64,000 bases of DNA, from the NCBI GenBank assembly GCA_024508915.1, contig JANINR010000146.1, positions 30,018 through 94,017 on the forward strand, in the 5' to 3' direction. Position 1 is the stretch's first letter. The number at the start of each line of letters is the position of its first letter. The notes below the pieces were generated by a model. The model worked only from the letters and a program-made list of their open reading frames with translations, did not search any database and had not been told where the DNA came from. The position numbers were made by a program, and so were the translations under genes. Source of the DNA: Lysobacteraceae bacterium. Lineage in GTDB: Bacteria > Pseudomonadota > Gammaproteobacteria > Xanthomonadales > Xanthomonadaceae. This document shows positions 18,029-27,086 of this stretch, piece by piece.

Positions 18029-19131
18029 CACTCGCACAGCTTCAGCATCGCGTAGGCGATGCCGCCGGCGGCCGGGATGGTGAGGATCCAGGCCCAGACG
18101 ATGCGCTCGATCACCGTCAGCTTCAGCGCGCGCGGGTTCTTGGCGTAGCCCACGCCCATGATCGCGGTGGAGATGCTGTGCGTGGTCGAGACCGGCATGC
18201 CGAAATGCGCCGCCAGGGTCAGGATCGTCGCCGACGCGCTTTCGGCGGCGAAGCCGTGGATCGGATGCAGCTTCACCATCTTGTGGCCCATCGTCTTGAT
18301 GATGCGCCAGCCGCCCGCGGCGGTGCCGGCGGCCATCACCAGGGCGCAGGTCGCGATGATCCAGCTGTCGATGTCGGTCTCGCCGCCATCCGGATGCATG
18401 AAGGCCAGCCACGGCGGCAGCTGGTCGAGCGCGCCGGAGGCCTGCGCGGCGAAGATCGCCAGGGCGATGATGCCCATCGTCTTCTGCGCATCGTTGGTGC
18501 CGTGGGCGAAGCCCATGTAGGCCGCGGACACCAGCTGCGCCTTGCCGAAGAACGCGTTCACCCAGCGCGGCCGCGCCAGCCGCGCCAGCGGGCCGCCGGC
18601 GCGCGCCATCGCGGCGATGATCGCCCACAGCAGCACCATGATCAGCACGCCGAGCAGGAACCCGGCGATCGGCGAGCTGATCATCGGCACGAAGACCTTC
18701 CACAGCAGGCCCTTGTTCTTCGTCCAGTCGCCGACGTTCTGCGACCAGATCAGCGCATTCCAGTTGTTGTGCGCCGCGGCCAGCGCGGCGCCGCACAGGC
18801 CGCCGATCAGCGCATGCGAGGACGACGACGGCAGGCCGAGCCACCAGGTGATCAGGTTCCAGGTGATGCCGCCGCCCAGCGCGCACAGCAGCACCTGCGA
18901 GGTGACGGCGACCACGTTCGCGTCGACCAGCCCGGAGGAAATGGTCTTGGCGACCGCGGTGCCCATGAAGGCGCCGATCAGGTTCATCGTCGCCGCCAGG
19001 ATCACCGCCTGCCCCGGCGACAGCACCTTGGTCGCGACCACGGTCGCGATCGAATTGGCGGTGTCGTGGAACCCGTTGATGAATTCGAACAGCAGGGCGG
19101 CGACCACCACCACCAGCACTATGGTCAGCAT
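18013..19131 (-). CDS. pit: PiT family inorganic phosphate transporter
   Basis: FEFINGFHDTANSIATVVATKVLSP...GLPSSSSHALIGGLCGAAL. Confidence 0.95.
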   Translation of the reverse strand: MLTIVLVVVVAALLFEFINGFHDTANSIATVVATKVLSPGQAVILAATMNLIGAFMGTAVAKTISSGLVDANVVAVTSQVLLCALGGGITWNLITWWLGLPSSSSHALIGGLCGAALAAAHNNWNALIWSQNVGDWTKNKGLLWKVFVPMISSPIAGFLLGVLIMVLLWAIIAAMARAGGPLARLARPRWVNAFFGKAQLVSAAYMGFAHGTNDAQKTMGIIALAIFAAQASGALDQLPPWLAFMHPDGGETDIDSWIIATCALVMAAGTAAGGWRIIKTMGHKMVKLHPIHGFAAESASATILTLAAHFGMPVSTTHSISTAIMGVGYAKNPRALKLTVIERIVWAWILTIPAAGGIAYAMLKLCEWMGWT

Positions 19132-19147
19132 CGCGGCAGTCCCGGGC

Positions 19148-19774
19148 TCAGCTGTTCTTCAGCGCGATTTCGTAGGCCACGACGCCCGCCTCGCGGCAGC
19201 GGTCGATGGCCTTCTCGAGGATCTCGAAGAATTCCTTCAGCAGGAACATCTCGCCGGCGTCGAGGCGGCCGGAATAGATGTCGCGGTGCAGTTCGAGGAT
19301 CAGGCGGTCGGCCTCGGTCTCGAGCACGCGCAGCTTGTCGTTGAGCTGCTTCATCGGCTCCAGGCGCAGGTGCCGCAGCTCCTTCACCATCTCCACCACG
19401 ACCGCGGCCGCCTTCTCCAGCATGGCGGCGCGCGGCGCGAAGTCGATGCCTTCCAGGCGGTGCCGGGCGAGCGCGTAGCGGTCGGCGAAGCGCTCGACCT
19501 GCTTGGGGATCTTGTACAGGGCCGAGCCCAGGGCCTCGATGTCCTCGCGCTCGATCGGGGTGATGAAGCTGTCCACCAGGGCCTGGCTGATCTTGGCCGA
19601 GGCGTCGCGCTCGCGCTGGCGGGCCAGCTTGAAGGCATCCAGCGAGGGCTCGCGACCCGGCGCCTTCAGCATCTCGTACAGGGCCACGGTGCTCGCGTGG
19701 GCGGCGTCGGCCGCCTCGTCCAGCAGCGCGTAGAACTGCTTGCCTGCCCCGAAGATGGTCTGGAGGGAGAACAT
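19148..19774 (-). CDS. DUF47/PhoU-like domain protein (Pit accessory)
   Basis: MFSLQTIFGAGKQFYALLDEAADAAHAS...; adjacent to pit. Confidence 0.9.
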   Translation of the reverse strand: MFSLQTIFGAGKQFYALLDEAADAAHASTVALYEMLKAPGREPSLDAFKLARQRERDASAKISQALVDSFITPIEREDIEALGSALYKIPKQVERFADRYALARHRLEGIDFAPRAAMLEKAAAVVVEMVKELRHLRLEPMKQLNDKLRVLETEADRLILELHRDIYSGRLDAGEMFLLKEFFEILEKAIDRCREAGVVAYEIALKNS

Positions 19775-19873
19775 CGGCCTTGGCCCCGGTTGCGAAAGGA
19801 TGACGAGGATATGGCCGGATTATGACGGTTCCGTGTCACAGCCGGGTCGCCGGGCCCCGCGGGGCCGGCTGCT

Positions 19874-21226
19874 ATGATCCGGGCCGCCCGTCCCCCTCCC
19901 CCGGAACCGCGCTTGCTGCAGCTCCTGGTCGTCCTGGTCCTGATCCTGTGCAACGGCTTCTTCGCCATGTCGGAGATGGCCGTCCTCACCTCGCGCAAGA
20001 GCCGGTTGCGGCAGATGGCCGAGCGCAGCCGGCGCGCCCGCAAGGCCCTCTGGCTGGCCGAGCATCCGGAGGGGTTCCTGTCCGCGGTCCAGCTGTGGAT
20101 CACCCTGCTGGGCCTGGTCGTGGGCTACTTCGGCGGCGAGTCGATGGGCGGCCGCCTGGCCGAGCCCTTGCGGGACATCGCATGGCTCGCGCCCTACGCC
20201 GAGCACATCGGGTTCGTGGCCGGCTTCGTGGTGATGCTGTTCCTGTTCGGGCTGGTCGGCGAACTGGTGCCCAAGCGCATCGGCACCCTGCGCCCCGAGG
20301 TGATCGCGACGGCGGTCGCCTACCCGATGGACTTCTTCGCCAAGGTCGCGAAGCCGCTGGTGGTGCTGCTGGCCGCCTGCACCCGGCTGACGATGCGCCT
20401 GCTGGGGCTGCACGACACCAGCGGCGGCGCCGTCACCGAGGAGGAGATCCGCATGCTGGTGGCCGAAGGCCACGAGCAGGGCGTGCTCGACGCCGACGAG
20501 CGCAACATGATGCAGCGCGTGATGCGCCTCGGCGACCGCACCGCCGACAGCCTGATGACGCCGCGCGTGCGCATCGCCTGGCTCGACGCGGCCGCCAGCC
20601 TCGAGGAGAACCTGGCGGCGATGCGCGAGACGCCCTACTCGCGTTATCCCGTGTACCGCGGCAGCGACTCCGACGTGCTCGGCGTGCTCGAGGTGAAGAC
20701 GCTGCTGGACGAGCTCGACCAGCGCACGCCCAACCTGTTCGCGAACCTGCGCCCGGCCGTGTACGTCTCGGAATCGACGCACGCGCTCAAGCTGCTCGAG
20801 ATCTTCCGCGAGGAACAGCAGTCGCTGGCGCTCGTGGTGGACGAGTACGGCGACGTCGCCGGCATGGTGACGCTCAACGACCTGATGGGCGCGGTCATCG
20901 GCCGCGTGCAGTCCGGCGAGGGCCACGACGCCGAAGCCCTGGTGGTCGAGCGCGAGGACGGTTCGCTGCTGGTGGACGGCTCGCTGCCGGTGGACGACCT
21001 GCGCGAGCTGATCGGCGGGGGCGGCCTGCCGGAAGAGGACGAGCACGATTACCACACGGCCGCCGGCATGGTGATCGCGCGCTTCAGCCGCATCCCGAAC
21101 GCCGGCGAGCACTTCGACTGGGCAGGCTGGCGCATCGAGGTGGTCGACCTGGACGGGCCGCGCATCGACAAGCTGCTGATGCAGCGCCTACCCGACCTCG
21201 AAGGCGGCGGCGACGCCGATGAGTGA
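19874..21226 (+). CDS. Hemolysin-family (CNNM/CBS/CorC) membrane protein
   Basis: NGFFAMSEMAVLTSRKSRLRQMAE...; CBS pair; C-terminal transporter-associated domain. Confidence 0.92.
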   Translation: MIRAARPPPPEPRLLQLLVVLVLILCNGFFAMSEMAVLTSRKSRLRQMAERSRRARKALWLAEHPEGFLSAVQLWITLLGLVVGYFGGESMGGRLAEPLRDIAWLAPYAEHIGFVAGFVVMLFLFGLVGELVPKRIGTLRPEVIATAVAYPMDFFAKVAKPLVVLLAACTRLTMRLLGLHDTSGGAVTEEEIRMLVAEGHEQGVLDADERNMMQRVMRLGDRTADSLMTPRVRIAWLDAAASLEENLAAMRETPYSRYPVYRGSDSDVLGVLEVKTLLDELDQRTPNLFANLRPAVYVSESTHALKLLEIFREEQQSLALVVDEYGDVAGMVTLNDLMGAVIGRVQSGEGHDAEALVVEREDGSLLVDGSLPVDDLRELIGGGGLPEEDEHDYHTAAGMVIARFSRIPNAGEHFDWAGWRIEVVDLDGPRIDKLLMQRLPDLEGGGDADE

Positions 21227-21884
21227 CCGGCCCGGCGAAGGCCGCGGCCCCGCCCCCCGCGGCAGCGACGACGACGGCGACGACGGCCGCAACCTGCGCG
21301 CCCTGCTCGACGCGCTGGTCGCCGGCGAGCCGGGCGACACGCTGCGGCTGCGCGACCTGCTGGCGGGACTCGGACGGCGCTCGTTCGGGATGCTGCTGTT
21401 CGTCGCGACGCTGCCCGCCTTCATCCCGATTCCCATCGGCGGCGCGATCAGCGGGCCGCTGGTGGTGCTGATCGGGCTGCAACTGCTCGCCGGCCGGCGC
21501 GAGCCCTGGCTGCCGCGCTTCGCCGCCGAACGCGGCCCGCATCGCCACGCGCTGGCGCGCTTCGACCGCCTCGTCTCGCCATGGCTCGCGCGCCTGGAGC
21601 GCGTCGTGCGCCCGCGCCTGCCGGAACTGCTGCACCATCCTGCCGCCGCCGCGCTGACCGGGCTGCTGCTGGTGATGCTCGGCCTGCTGCTGTCGCTGCC
21701 GATCCCGTTCACCAACTACCTGTTCGGGATCCTGCTGCTCCTGTTCGCGCTGGCCTTGCTCGAGCGCGATGGCGCGCTCATGGCGGTCGCGTGGATCGCC
21801 GGCGGGGCCTGCGTGGGCGTGTTCGGCCTGCTGTCGGGCCACTTCGTCGCGATGGCCGCGCACGGCATCGACCTGCTGATCTAG
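21219..21884 (+). CDS. Exopolysaccharide synthesis ExoD-family protein
   Basis: GRRSFGMLLFVATLPAFIPIPIGG...[26 protein letters not shown]. Confidence 0.88.
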   Translation: MSDRPGEGRGPAPRGSDDDGDDGRNLRALLDALVAGEPGDTLRLRDLLAGLGRRSFGMLLFVATLPAFIPIPIGGAISGPLVVLIGLQLLAGRREPWLPRFAAERGPHRHALARFDRLVSPWLARLERVVRPRLPELLHHPAAAALTGLLLVMLGLLLSLPIPFTNYLFGILLLLFALALLERDGALMAVAWIAGGACVGVFGLLSGHFVAMAAHGIDLLI

Positions 21885-21902
21885 CCCGTTGCCCGGTCGG
21901 CC

Positions 21903-21937
21903 AAAGAAAAACCCGGCCCCATGGGGAGCCGGGTGTT
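21903..21937 (-). terminator. Intrinsic terminator, minus strand
   Basis: Minus strand ACACCCGGCTCCCCATGGGGCCGGGTTTTTCTTT. Confidence 0.8.
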
Positions 21938-22203
21938 TCCGAATGCCGGAATGTCGTACCGGCCCTGCCTTGTGTCCGCGTGGCTTCCGTGCCGCGGCAT
22001 CCTGCCCATGCGTCCCTGCCCTGCTTCCCTGCCGCAGGCCGGCCTTCAATCGCGTTGAGGTGGTACCCCGAATGGCCGCCTCTCGACGGCCCGCGTCCAT
22101 GCCTGTGTCCGGGCGTTCTCTCCGGACGCCTTCGGTGCGGCGGGCCGTCCCTGCGAGCCGCCGTTGCCCCCGCAGCGGCCGAGTGGGCGGCGCGTTGCGA
22201 CAT
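21903..22203 (-). ncRNA. Candidate sRNA with multiple GGA-bearing hairpins (Csr/Rsm-antagonist-like)
   Basis: Minus-strand TTGACA-N18-TAATGT at 22238-22209, terminator at 21904-21937, ten GGA motifs between, several in predicted loops including CCGCGGC-ACGGAA-GC-CA-CGCGG. Confidence 0.5.
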
Positions 22204-22208
22204 CGGTC

Positions 22209-22238
22209 ACATTACCGGCGCGGTTTCGCCGCTGTCAA
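22209..22238 (-). promoter_or_regulatory. Candidate sigma70 promoter of the sRNA
   Basis: TTGACA (22238-22233), 18-bp spacer, TAATGT (22214-22209). Confidence 0.55.
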
Positions 22239-22309
22239 ACGCCGGAAACGGTGACAAGCGGTGTAACCGTTTCCGACATGGCGCCGGCGCGCATCGGCGA
22301 ATCGCGTCG

Positions 22310-22720
22310 CTACCAGCAGGCGGCGACGTCGTTCGCGCCCTTCGTGCCCGTATTGTCGATCGAGAGCGTGCCGCACTTCGAATCGTCCTGGGACGCGTTC
22401 GGCACGGCCTGGATCGTGAACGTGTCCGTGTCCGGCGTTCCGTCGAACGCCACGGCGTAATGGTCGGTGACGTCCGCGTCGCAATCCGGGAGCACGGCGC
22501 CTTCATAGCTGAAGTTCTTGGTGTAGTAGCGCTCCATGAACTGGGCGCCGCTGGCCAGGCAGGCCTTGGCCGCGCCCCGCCGCGCCTTGACGGTCGCGAA
22601 GTCGTAGCTGGCGACCGCGATCGCGACGAGGATCGCCACGACGGTGACCGCCATCATCAACTCGATCAGGGTGAAGCCGGCCGCGTGCCTGCGGCCGGGG
22701 GCAACGGTCTTTCCACGCAT
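22310..22720 (-). CDS. pilE: Type IV pilin PilE
   Basis: MRGKTVAPGRRHAAGFTLIELMMAVTVVAILVAIAVASY; C-terminal CGTLSIDNTGTKGANDVAACW. Confidence 0.92.
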   Translation of the reverse strand: MRGKTVAPGRRHAAGFTLIELMMAVTVVAILVAIAVASYDFATVKARRGAAKACLASGAQFMERYYTKNFSYEGAVLPDCDADVTDHYAVAFDGTPDTDTFTIQAVPNASQDDSKCGTLSIDNTGTKGANDVAACW

Positions 22721-22722
22721 CG

Positions 22723-25700
22723 TCAATCCCTCATGATTTCGCGCCACGAAATGCGGCGTGCAGACCCGCCCTGCGGATTCATCACCACGGAACCCAGCGT
22801 ACCCTTCGAACCGCCGACCACGAGCAGCTTGTCGATCAGCGTCGGCAGGGTCGGCATGCCCACGCCCAGGTCGATCGAGCCGACGGGCACCACCGTGCCG
22901 TCGGCGGCGGTGACGACGTCGTCCCCGTCGACCTTGCCGTCGCCGTTGCTGTCGAAATACGCGCTGCCCAGGCTCGTGCCCGTGAACGGGTCGATCGCGT
23001 TGACGTAACCGGTGCCGCCCGCGTCGCAGGTGTTCTCCTGCGGCGGGATCATGCTCGCGAACAGCAGCACGGCGCCGCGGACGCGCGGATTGCTGACGAC
23101 GCGCTCGCCTGCGGTCGGATTGTCGAGGTCGACGTACCAGCCGCGCTTCCCGGACGCGAGCGTGCTCGCGGACTCGAATCCGCGCACGTCGTTGCCGTCC
23201 TGCGTCTTCGCCACGATGATCGAGCGCTCGACCAGGTCGGTGCGGCCGCTGATCGCGCCTGCGTCGTCGATGAGGCCGTACATCGACTGCACGTCGTCGT
23301 TGCTGACGTCCGCGGAGGTCATGAAGCTGCCGGTGCCGGCGAACACCCAGATCTTGGAGGTCGCGGGGTCGCGCGCGATGGCGAGGCCGGCCGTGATCGG
23401 CTGCGCCTTGCCGCCCGCGTCCTTGGCCGTGAAGAAGGGCGAGCCGGAGAACGCGATGTTCCAGGTGCTGCTGTCGGTCGCGTGCAGGTCGAACTTCCAG
23501 ATGTTGCCCTTCAGGTCGCCCGCGTACACGTAGTCGACGTCGCCGTCGCCGTCCGTGTCCGCGCCGCGCGGCGCCGACAGGCCGTTGTCGCTGCCGATGC
23601 CGGTATCGAGCTGGCGGATGACGCTGCCGTCCGCGAGGTTGAGGATGAACAGCACCGCATGGCCGTTGGGGCTGTTGATGCCGTTGCTGACGATGGCGGC
23701 CTGGATCTTGTCGCCGTCGGCATCGAGGGCGTTCAACGTGACCACCAGCGGTTCGCCCAGCACCTGGCCCATGTCGTTGCCGAGCGCGCTGCCGGTCTTG
23801 TCCCAGAGGACGCTGGCTGCGGAGAACGCCGCCGGCGTGGTGACGTCCAGCGAATAGATGCCGCGCCCGCCGCGGCCGAGCGTGCCGAGCAGGTAGTTCT
23901 TGCCCGGCGTCTGGCTAGTGCTGGAGACGACCACCGGGCCGTCGACGAAATACTGGTGGTTCGGGCTGTACTGCGGGTCGCTGAGGTTGCCCAGCTGGCC
24001 GAAGTCCAGGCCGGCCGGCACGTAGGCGAACAGCTCGGCGCCGGTCAGCGCGTTGAAGCCGTGGAGCATGCCGTCGTTGGCGCCGACGTAGATCGTCTCG
24101 CTCTCCTTCACGTACATCGGCGAGGAGTTCGCGATGTCGCCGAGCAGCGAGTCGCGGTCGCGCAGTTTGCCACCGTTCGCGATTTCCAGCGCGCGGGAAC
24201 CGGAGAGGTACGCCGCGTTCTGGTCGCCGGTGGTGGCGCCGCCGCTGATGTCCGGGCGCGACGGCTTGGCCAGCGCGGTGGACTGCGCCGACGTCGGGAA
24301 CGTGGTGCCGTTGGTGCCGGACCAGGTGAAGACCTTGCGCGTCCCGTACGCCGGGATGTGCTGGGACGCCTTCCACGCGGCATCCGGCACGCCGTCGCCG
24401 TCGGCGTCGACCGTCGAGATGCCGGCCGCGCTCACTTCGTACGCGGCGAGTTCGCCGGTCCACTTGCCCGACACGTAGCTCGCCTGGTACACGCGGGTGT
24501 CGGTCTGGAACGAGGTGCTGTTCGCGGTCACGTTGGACGCGGAGCCCAGGCGTTGCGCGACGGTGGCGAGCGCGTCGATCAGGCCCTGCACGAATTCGGC
24601 CGGGTTGGTCGCGGTGACGAAGTTGCCGTGGCCGTTGACGGAGGCGTGCCAGAGGTCGTCGATGCGGTCGAGGTCCTCGGTGTCGGTCGGATCCGGCCAG
24701 TTCTTGCTGCCGTTGGTGATCGACTGCAGGTCCGTCTTCGGGTTGAGGCGGCCCTGCTGGCCGATGGAGACGCCGAAGGTCACCATGTGCTGCCAGAACG
24801 CGGGGTCCGCGGTCGATGTCGGCACGTCGTTGGCGAGCGCGGTGACGAGGTCGCGCTTCCAGAAGTAGTTGGCGACGTCGGCGAGCGTGTTGCCCTTCGA
24901 GAAAAGCGTGTTGCCCGACTTGAAGTTGTCCTTGTACGGCGTGACCGGCTTGTACTGCAGGCTGGACTTGCCGTCCTCGGAGACGATCACGGCGCCATCG
25001 GTCGCGTCGGCGTCGCCGACGGCGCTGTAGCCCTGCGTACTGTTCCAGTAACCGTCGGTGGTGAGGATCGCGAAGTTCTGGCGGCAGCTCAGTTGCGAAT
25101 CGCCCGTGCCCGGCCCCCATGGCCCGTTCGTCCCGGTGTCCTCGAAGTAGCGTCCCGCGCGCTGCAACGCGCCCTGCAGGGGCGTGCCGTTGTAGCCGCG
25201 CGCGCCCTGCAGCTGGGTGAACCAGTTGCTGCGGTTGGTGCCGCGGAACAGGCCGCCGTCCGAGCCGACCGGCACCTTGTACGCCGGGCTCGCGGAGGTC
25301 GAGACCGAACTGGTGAAGTAGCCGGAAGTCGTGCTGTCGCGGTTCCAGATGGAGTCGTAGCCGACGCGGATGCTGGAGCCGAGCTGGCCGAAGGCCTCGC
25401 TGGCGCCGGATTTCGCGACCTTGATGCGGCTGCGATGGTAGGAGAACCAGGTCGCGTAGTTGGTCTGCTCGTCGGCCTCGGACCGGCCGGTCGGCGTGGT
25501 GAAGCTGCAGTTGCGCCAGCCGTTGCCGGACGTGCTCGTGCTGCAGCCGGCGTTGGCGACGCCGGTGCGCGTGTCGGTGCCCGAGATCGAGGCGGTGATC
25601 GAGACGTTGCTGTAGTTGCTGGCGGCGAGCAGCCGGATCTCGTAGGTGCCGGCCGCGGGCGAGTTCTTGGAGCAGCTGCGGTTGTTGCCGTTCTGGGTGT

Positions 25701-26481
25701 TGGAGCATTGCAGCGAGCCGCCGCGGTACACGTAGATGTCGGAATCGCCCGAGCCGCCGGAAGTGGCGACCTGGAGGGTGTCGACGCCGGAGGGGACGTC
25801 CACGGTCCAGCTCAGGTAGTTCGGGCTGTCGTTCGTCCGGCGCGCGAGCCCGGAGGCCGACAGCAGGGTCGCGTCCAGCGACAGCGGGCCCAGGTATTCG
25901 CTTCGCACCACGCGAGGCCCCGACACGCCGTCCCCCGAGACCTCCATGATCTGGTAGCGGTAGAAGTTGCTGGAACTCGTGTAGTTGGTGGCGCCGGCCT
26001 TGGGCACGTAGAACGTCTGCGTGCCACCGCAGACCTGGCGGTTGTTGCTGCCGTTGCGATCCACGTTGCGGCAGCTGGAGCTGTCGGACAGGTCGATGGT
26101 GCCGCTGGCAAGGCTCAGGTCGGCGTAGGCGGAGGTGAACGAGGTGCCGCCCGTCATGCGCGATCCGCTCGCCCCCATCCACGGGAGGTAGTTCTGCGCG
26201 GGGTTGTAGTAGATGGTGTTGTTGACGTACGACTTGTCGCTGACCGTGTCGGCGAGGCCGCTGCTCGACTCGTCGTCGGGCATCTTCTCGAACACCATCG
26301 AGCCCGAATCGTCGAGGATGAACATGACGTTGGCGGGCGGATACGCGGTACCGGTCTGCAGCGGCAGGTTCGGGATCGTCACCGCGTGGACCGGGGCGCC
26401 GGCCAGCGTGGCGAGGAAGGTCGCCATGAACGGCAACAGGCGCTGGAAGCGCGTGGGCGGTCGGTTCGTTCGCTTGTTCAT
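22723..26481 (-). CDS. pilY1: PilY1 pilus biogenesis/adhesin protein
   Basis: Start MNKRTNRPPTRFQRLLPFMATFLATLAGAPVHA; vWA-like MFILDDSGSMVFEK; PilY1 propeller YVGANDGMLHGFNALTGAELFAYVP; in pilus operon. Confidence 0.93.
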   Translation of the reverse strand: MNKRTNRPPTRFQRLLPFMATFLATLAGAPVHAVTIPNLPLQTGTAYPPANVMFILDDSGSMVFEKMPDDESSSGLADTVSDKSYVNNTIYYNPAQNYLPWMGASGSRMTGGTSFTSAYADLSLASGTIDLSDSSSCRNVDRNGSNNRQVCGGTQTFYVPKAGATNYTSSSNFYRYQIMEVSGDGVSGPRVVRSEYLGPLSLDATLLSASGLARRTNDSPNYLSWTVDVPSGVDTLQVATSGGSGDSDIYVYRGGSLQCSNTQNGNNRSCSKNSPAAGTYEIRLLAASNYSNVSITASISGTDTRTGVANAGCSTSTSGNGWRNCSFTTPTGRSEADEQTNYATWFSYHRSRIKVAKSGASEAFGQLGSSIRVGYDSIWNRDSTTSGYFTSSVSTSASPAYKVPVGSDGGLFRGTNRSNWFTQLQGARGYNGTPLQGALQRAGRYFEDTGTNGPWGPGTGDSQLSCRQNFAILTTDGYWNSTQGYSAVGDADATDGAVIVSEDGKSSLQYKPVTPYKDNFKSGNTLFSKGNTLADVANYFWKRDLVTALANDVPTSTADPAFWQHMVTFGVSIGQQGRLNPKTDLQSITNGSKNWPDPTDTEDLDRIDDLWHASVNGHGNFVTATNPAEFVQGLIDALATVAQRLGSASNVTANSTSFQTDTRVYQASYVSGKWTGELAAYEVSAAGISTVDADGDGVPDAAWKASQHIPAYGTRKVFTWSGTNGTTFPTSAQSTALAKPSRPDISGGATTGDQNAAYLSGSRALEIANGGKLRDRDSLLGDIANSSPMYVKESETIYVGANDGMLHGFNALTGAELFAYVPAGLDFGQLGNLSDPQYSPNHQYFVDGPVVVSSTSQTPGKNYLLGTLGRGGRGIYSLDVTTPAAFSAASVLWDKTGSALGNDMGQVLGEPLVVTLNALDADGDKIQAAIVSNGINSPNGHAVLFILNLADGSVIRQLDTGIGSDNGLSAPRGADTDGDGDVDYVYAGDLKGNIWKFDLHATDSSTWNIAFSGSPFFTAKDAGGKAQPITAGLAIARDPATSKIWVFAGTGSFMTSADVSNDDVQSMYGLIDDAGAISGRTDLVERSIIVAKTQDGNDVRGFESASTLASGKRGWYVDLDNPTAGERVVSNPRVRGAVLLFASMIPPQENTCDAGGTGYVNAIDPFTGTSLGSAYFDSNGDGKVDGDDVVTAADGTVVPVGSIDLGVGMPTLPTLIDKLLVVGGSKGTLGSVVMNPQGGSARRISWREIMRD

Positions 26482-26492
26482 GGCGGCTCGCC

Positions 26493-27086
26493 TCATGGCA
26501 CCACGTAGGTCGACTGCAGGGTCACGTCGGCCCGGTCGGCCGCGGAACTCCTGGCGGTGATGCGGTAGATCGTCTCGTCGCCCGTGCACGTCGCATCGGG
26601 CGACACGTCGAGGTCGGTGGTGCAACTGCCGGTCGCGGGCAGGCCGGTCTGCAGCAGTTCCACCATGTACCTGGGCTGGCCCCCGACGTTCTCGACCGCG
26701 GTCGCGGCCTCGCGTGAATTCGCCTCCCAGTCGTCGTCGCCCCAGCGCGCGTTGTCCGCGGCGACGGTGGGATCCGGGACGCCGCAATAGCCCTGCCATT
26801 CGTCGCTGCCGCAGGTGCCGGCCGCGGGGAAGCCCGCCTTGTTGCGGGGATTTTCCGCCGCCTCGGCCTCGCCCTCGCGCAGCGCCGCTTCGGCGGCCTG
26901 GAAGGCCAGGCTGCGATCGGTGACGCTGGCGCTCATCCGCTGCTCGAGCACGGTGCCGCGCATCGCCGCGAGGGCGAGCAGCGTGATCACCACGAGGAGC
27001 ACCAGCACGACCGCCAGCGCGACACCCCGCTGCGTGCGCATCGGGGTCGGGCGCGCCCGGCGGGGAAGCGGGAGAAGAAGGCTCAT
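26493..27086 (-). CDS. pilX: Pilus assembly protein PilX
   Basis: RTQRGVALAVVLVLLVVITLLALAAMRGTVLEQRMSAS. Confidence 0.92.
   Translation of the reverse strand: MSLLLPLPRRARPTPMRTQRGVALAVVLVLLVVITLLALAAMRGTVLEQRMSASVTDRSLAFQAAEAALREGEAEAAENPRNKAGFPAAGTCGSDEWQGYCGVPDPTVAADNARWGDDDWEANSREAATAVENVGGQPRYMVELLQTGLPATGSCTTDLDVSPDATCTGDETIYRITARSSAADRADVTLQSTYVVP

Noticed and set aside
23482-26508. 1008-aa plus-strand ORF opposite pilY1
   Set aside because: Shadow ORF of pilY1 with no recognisable domains.
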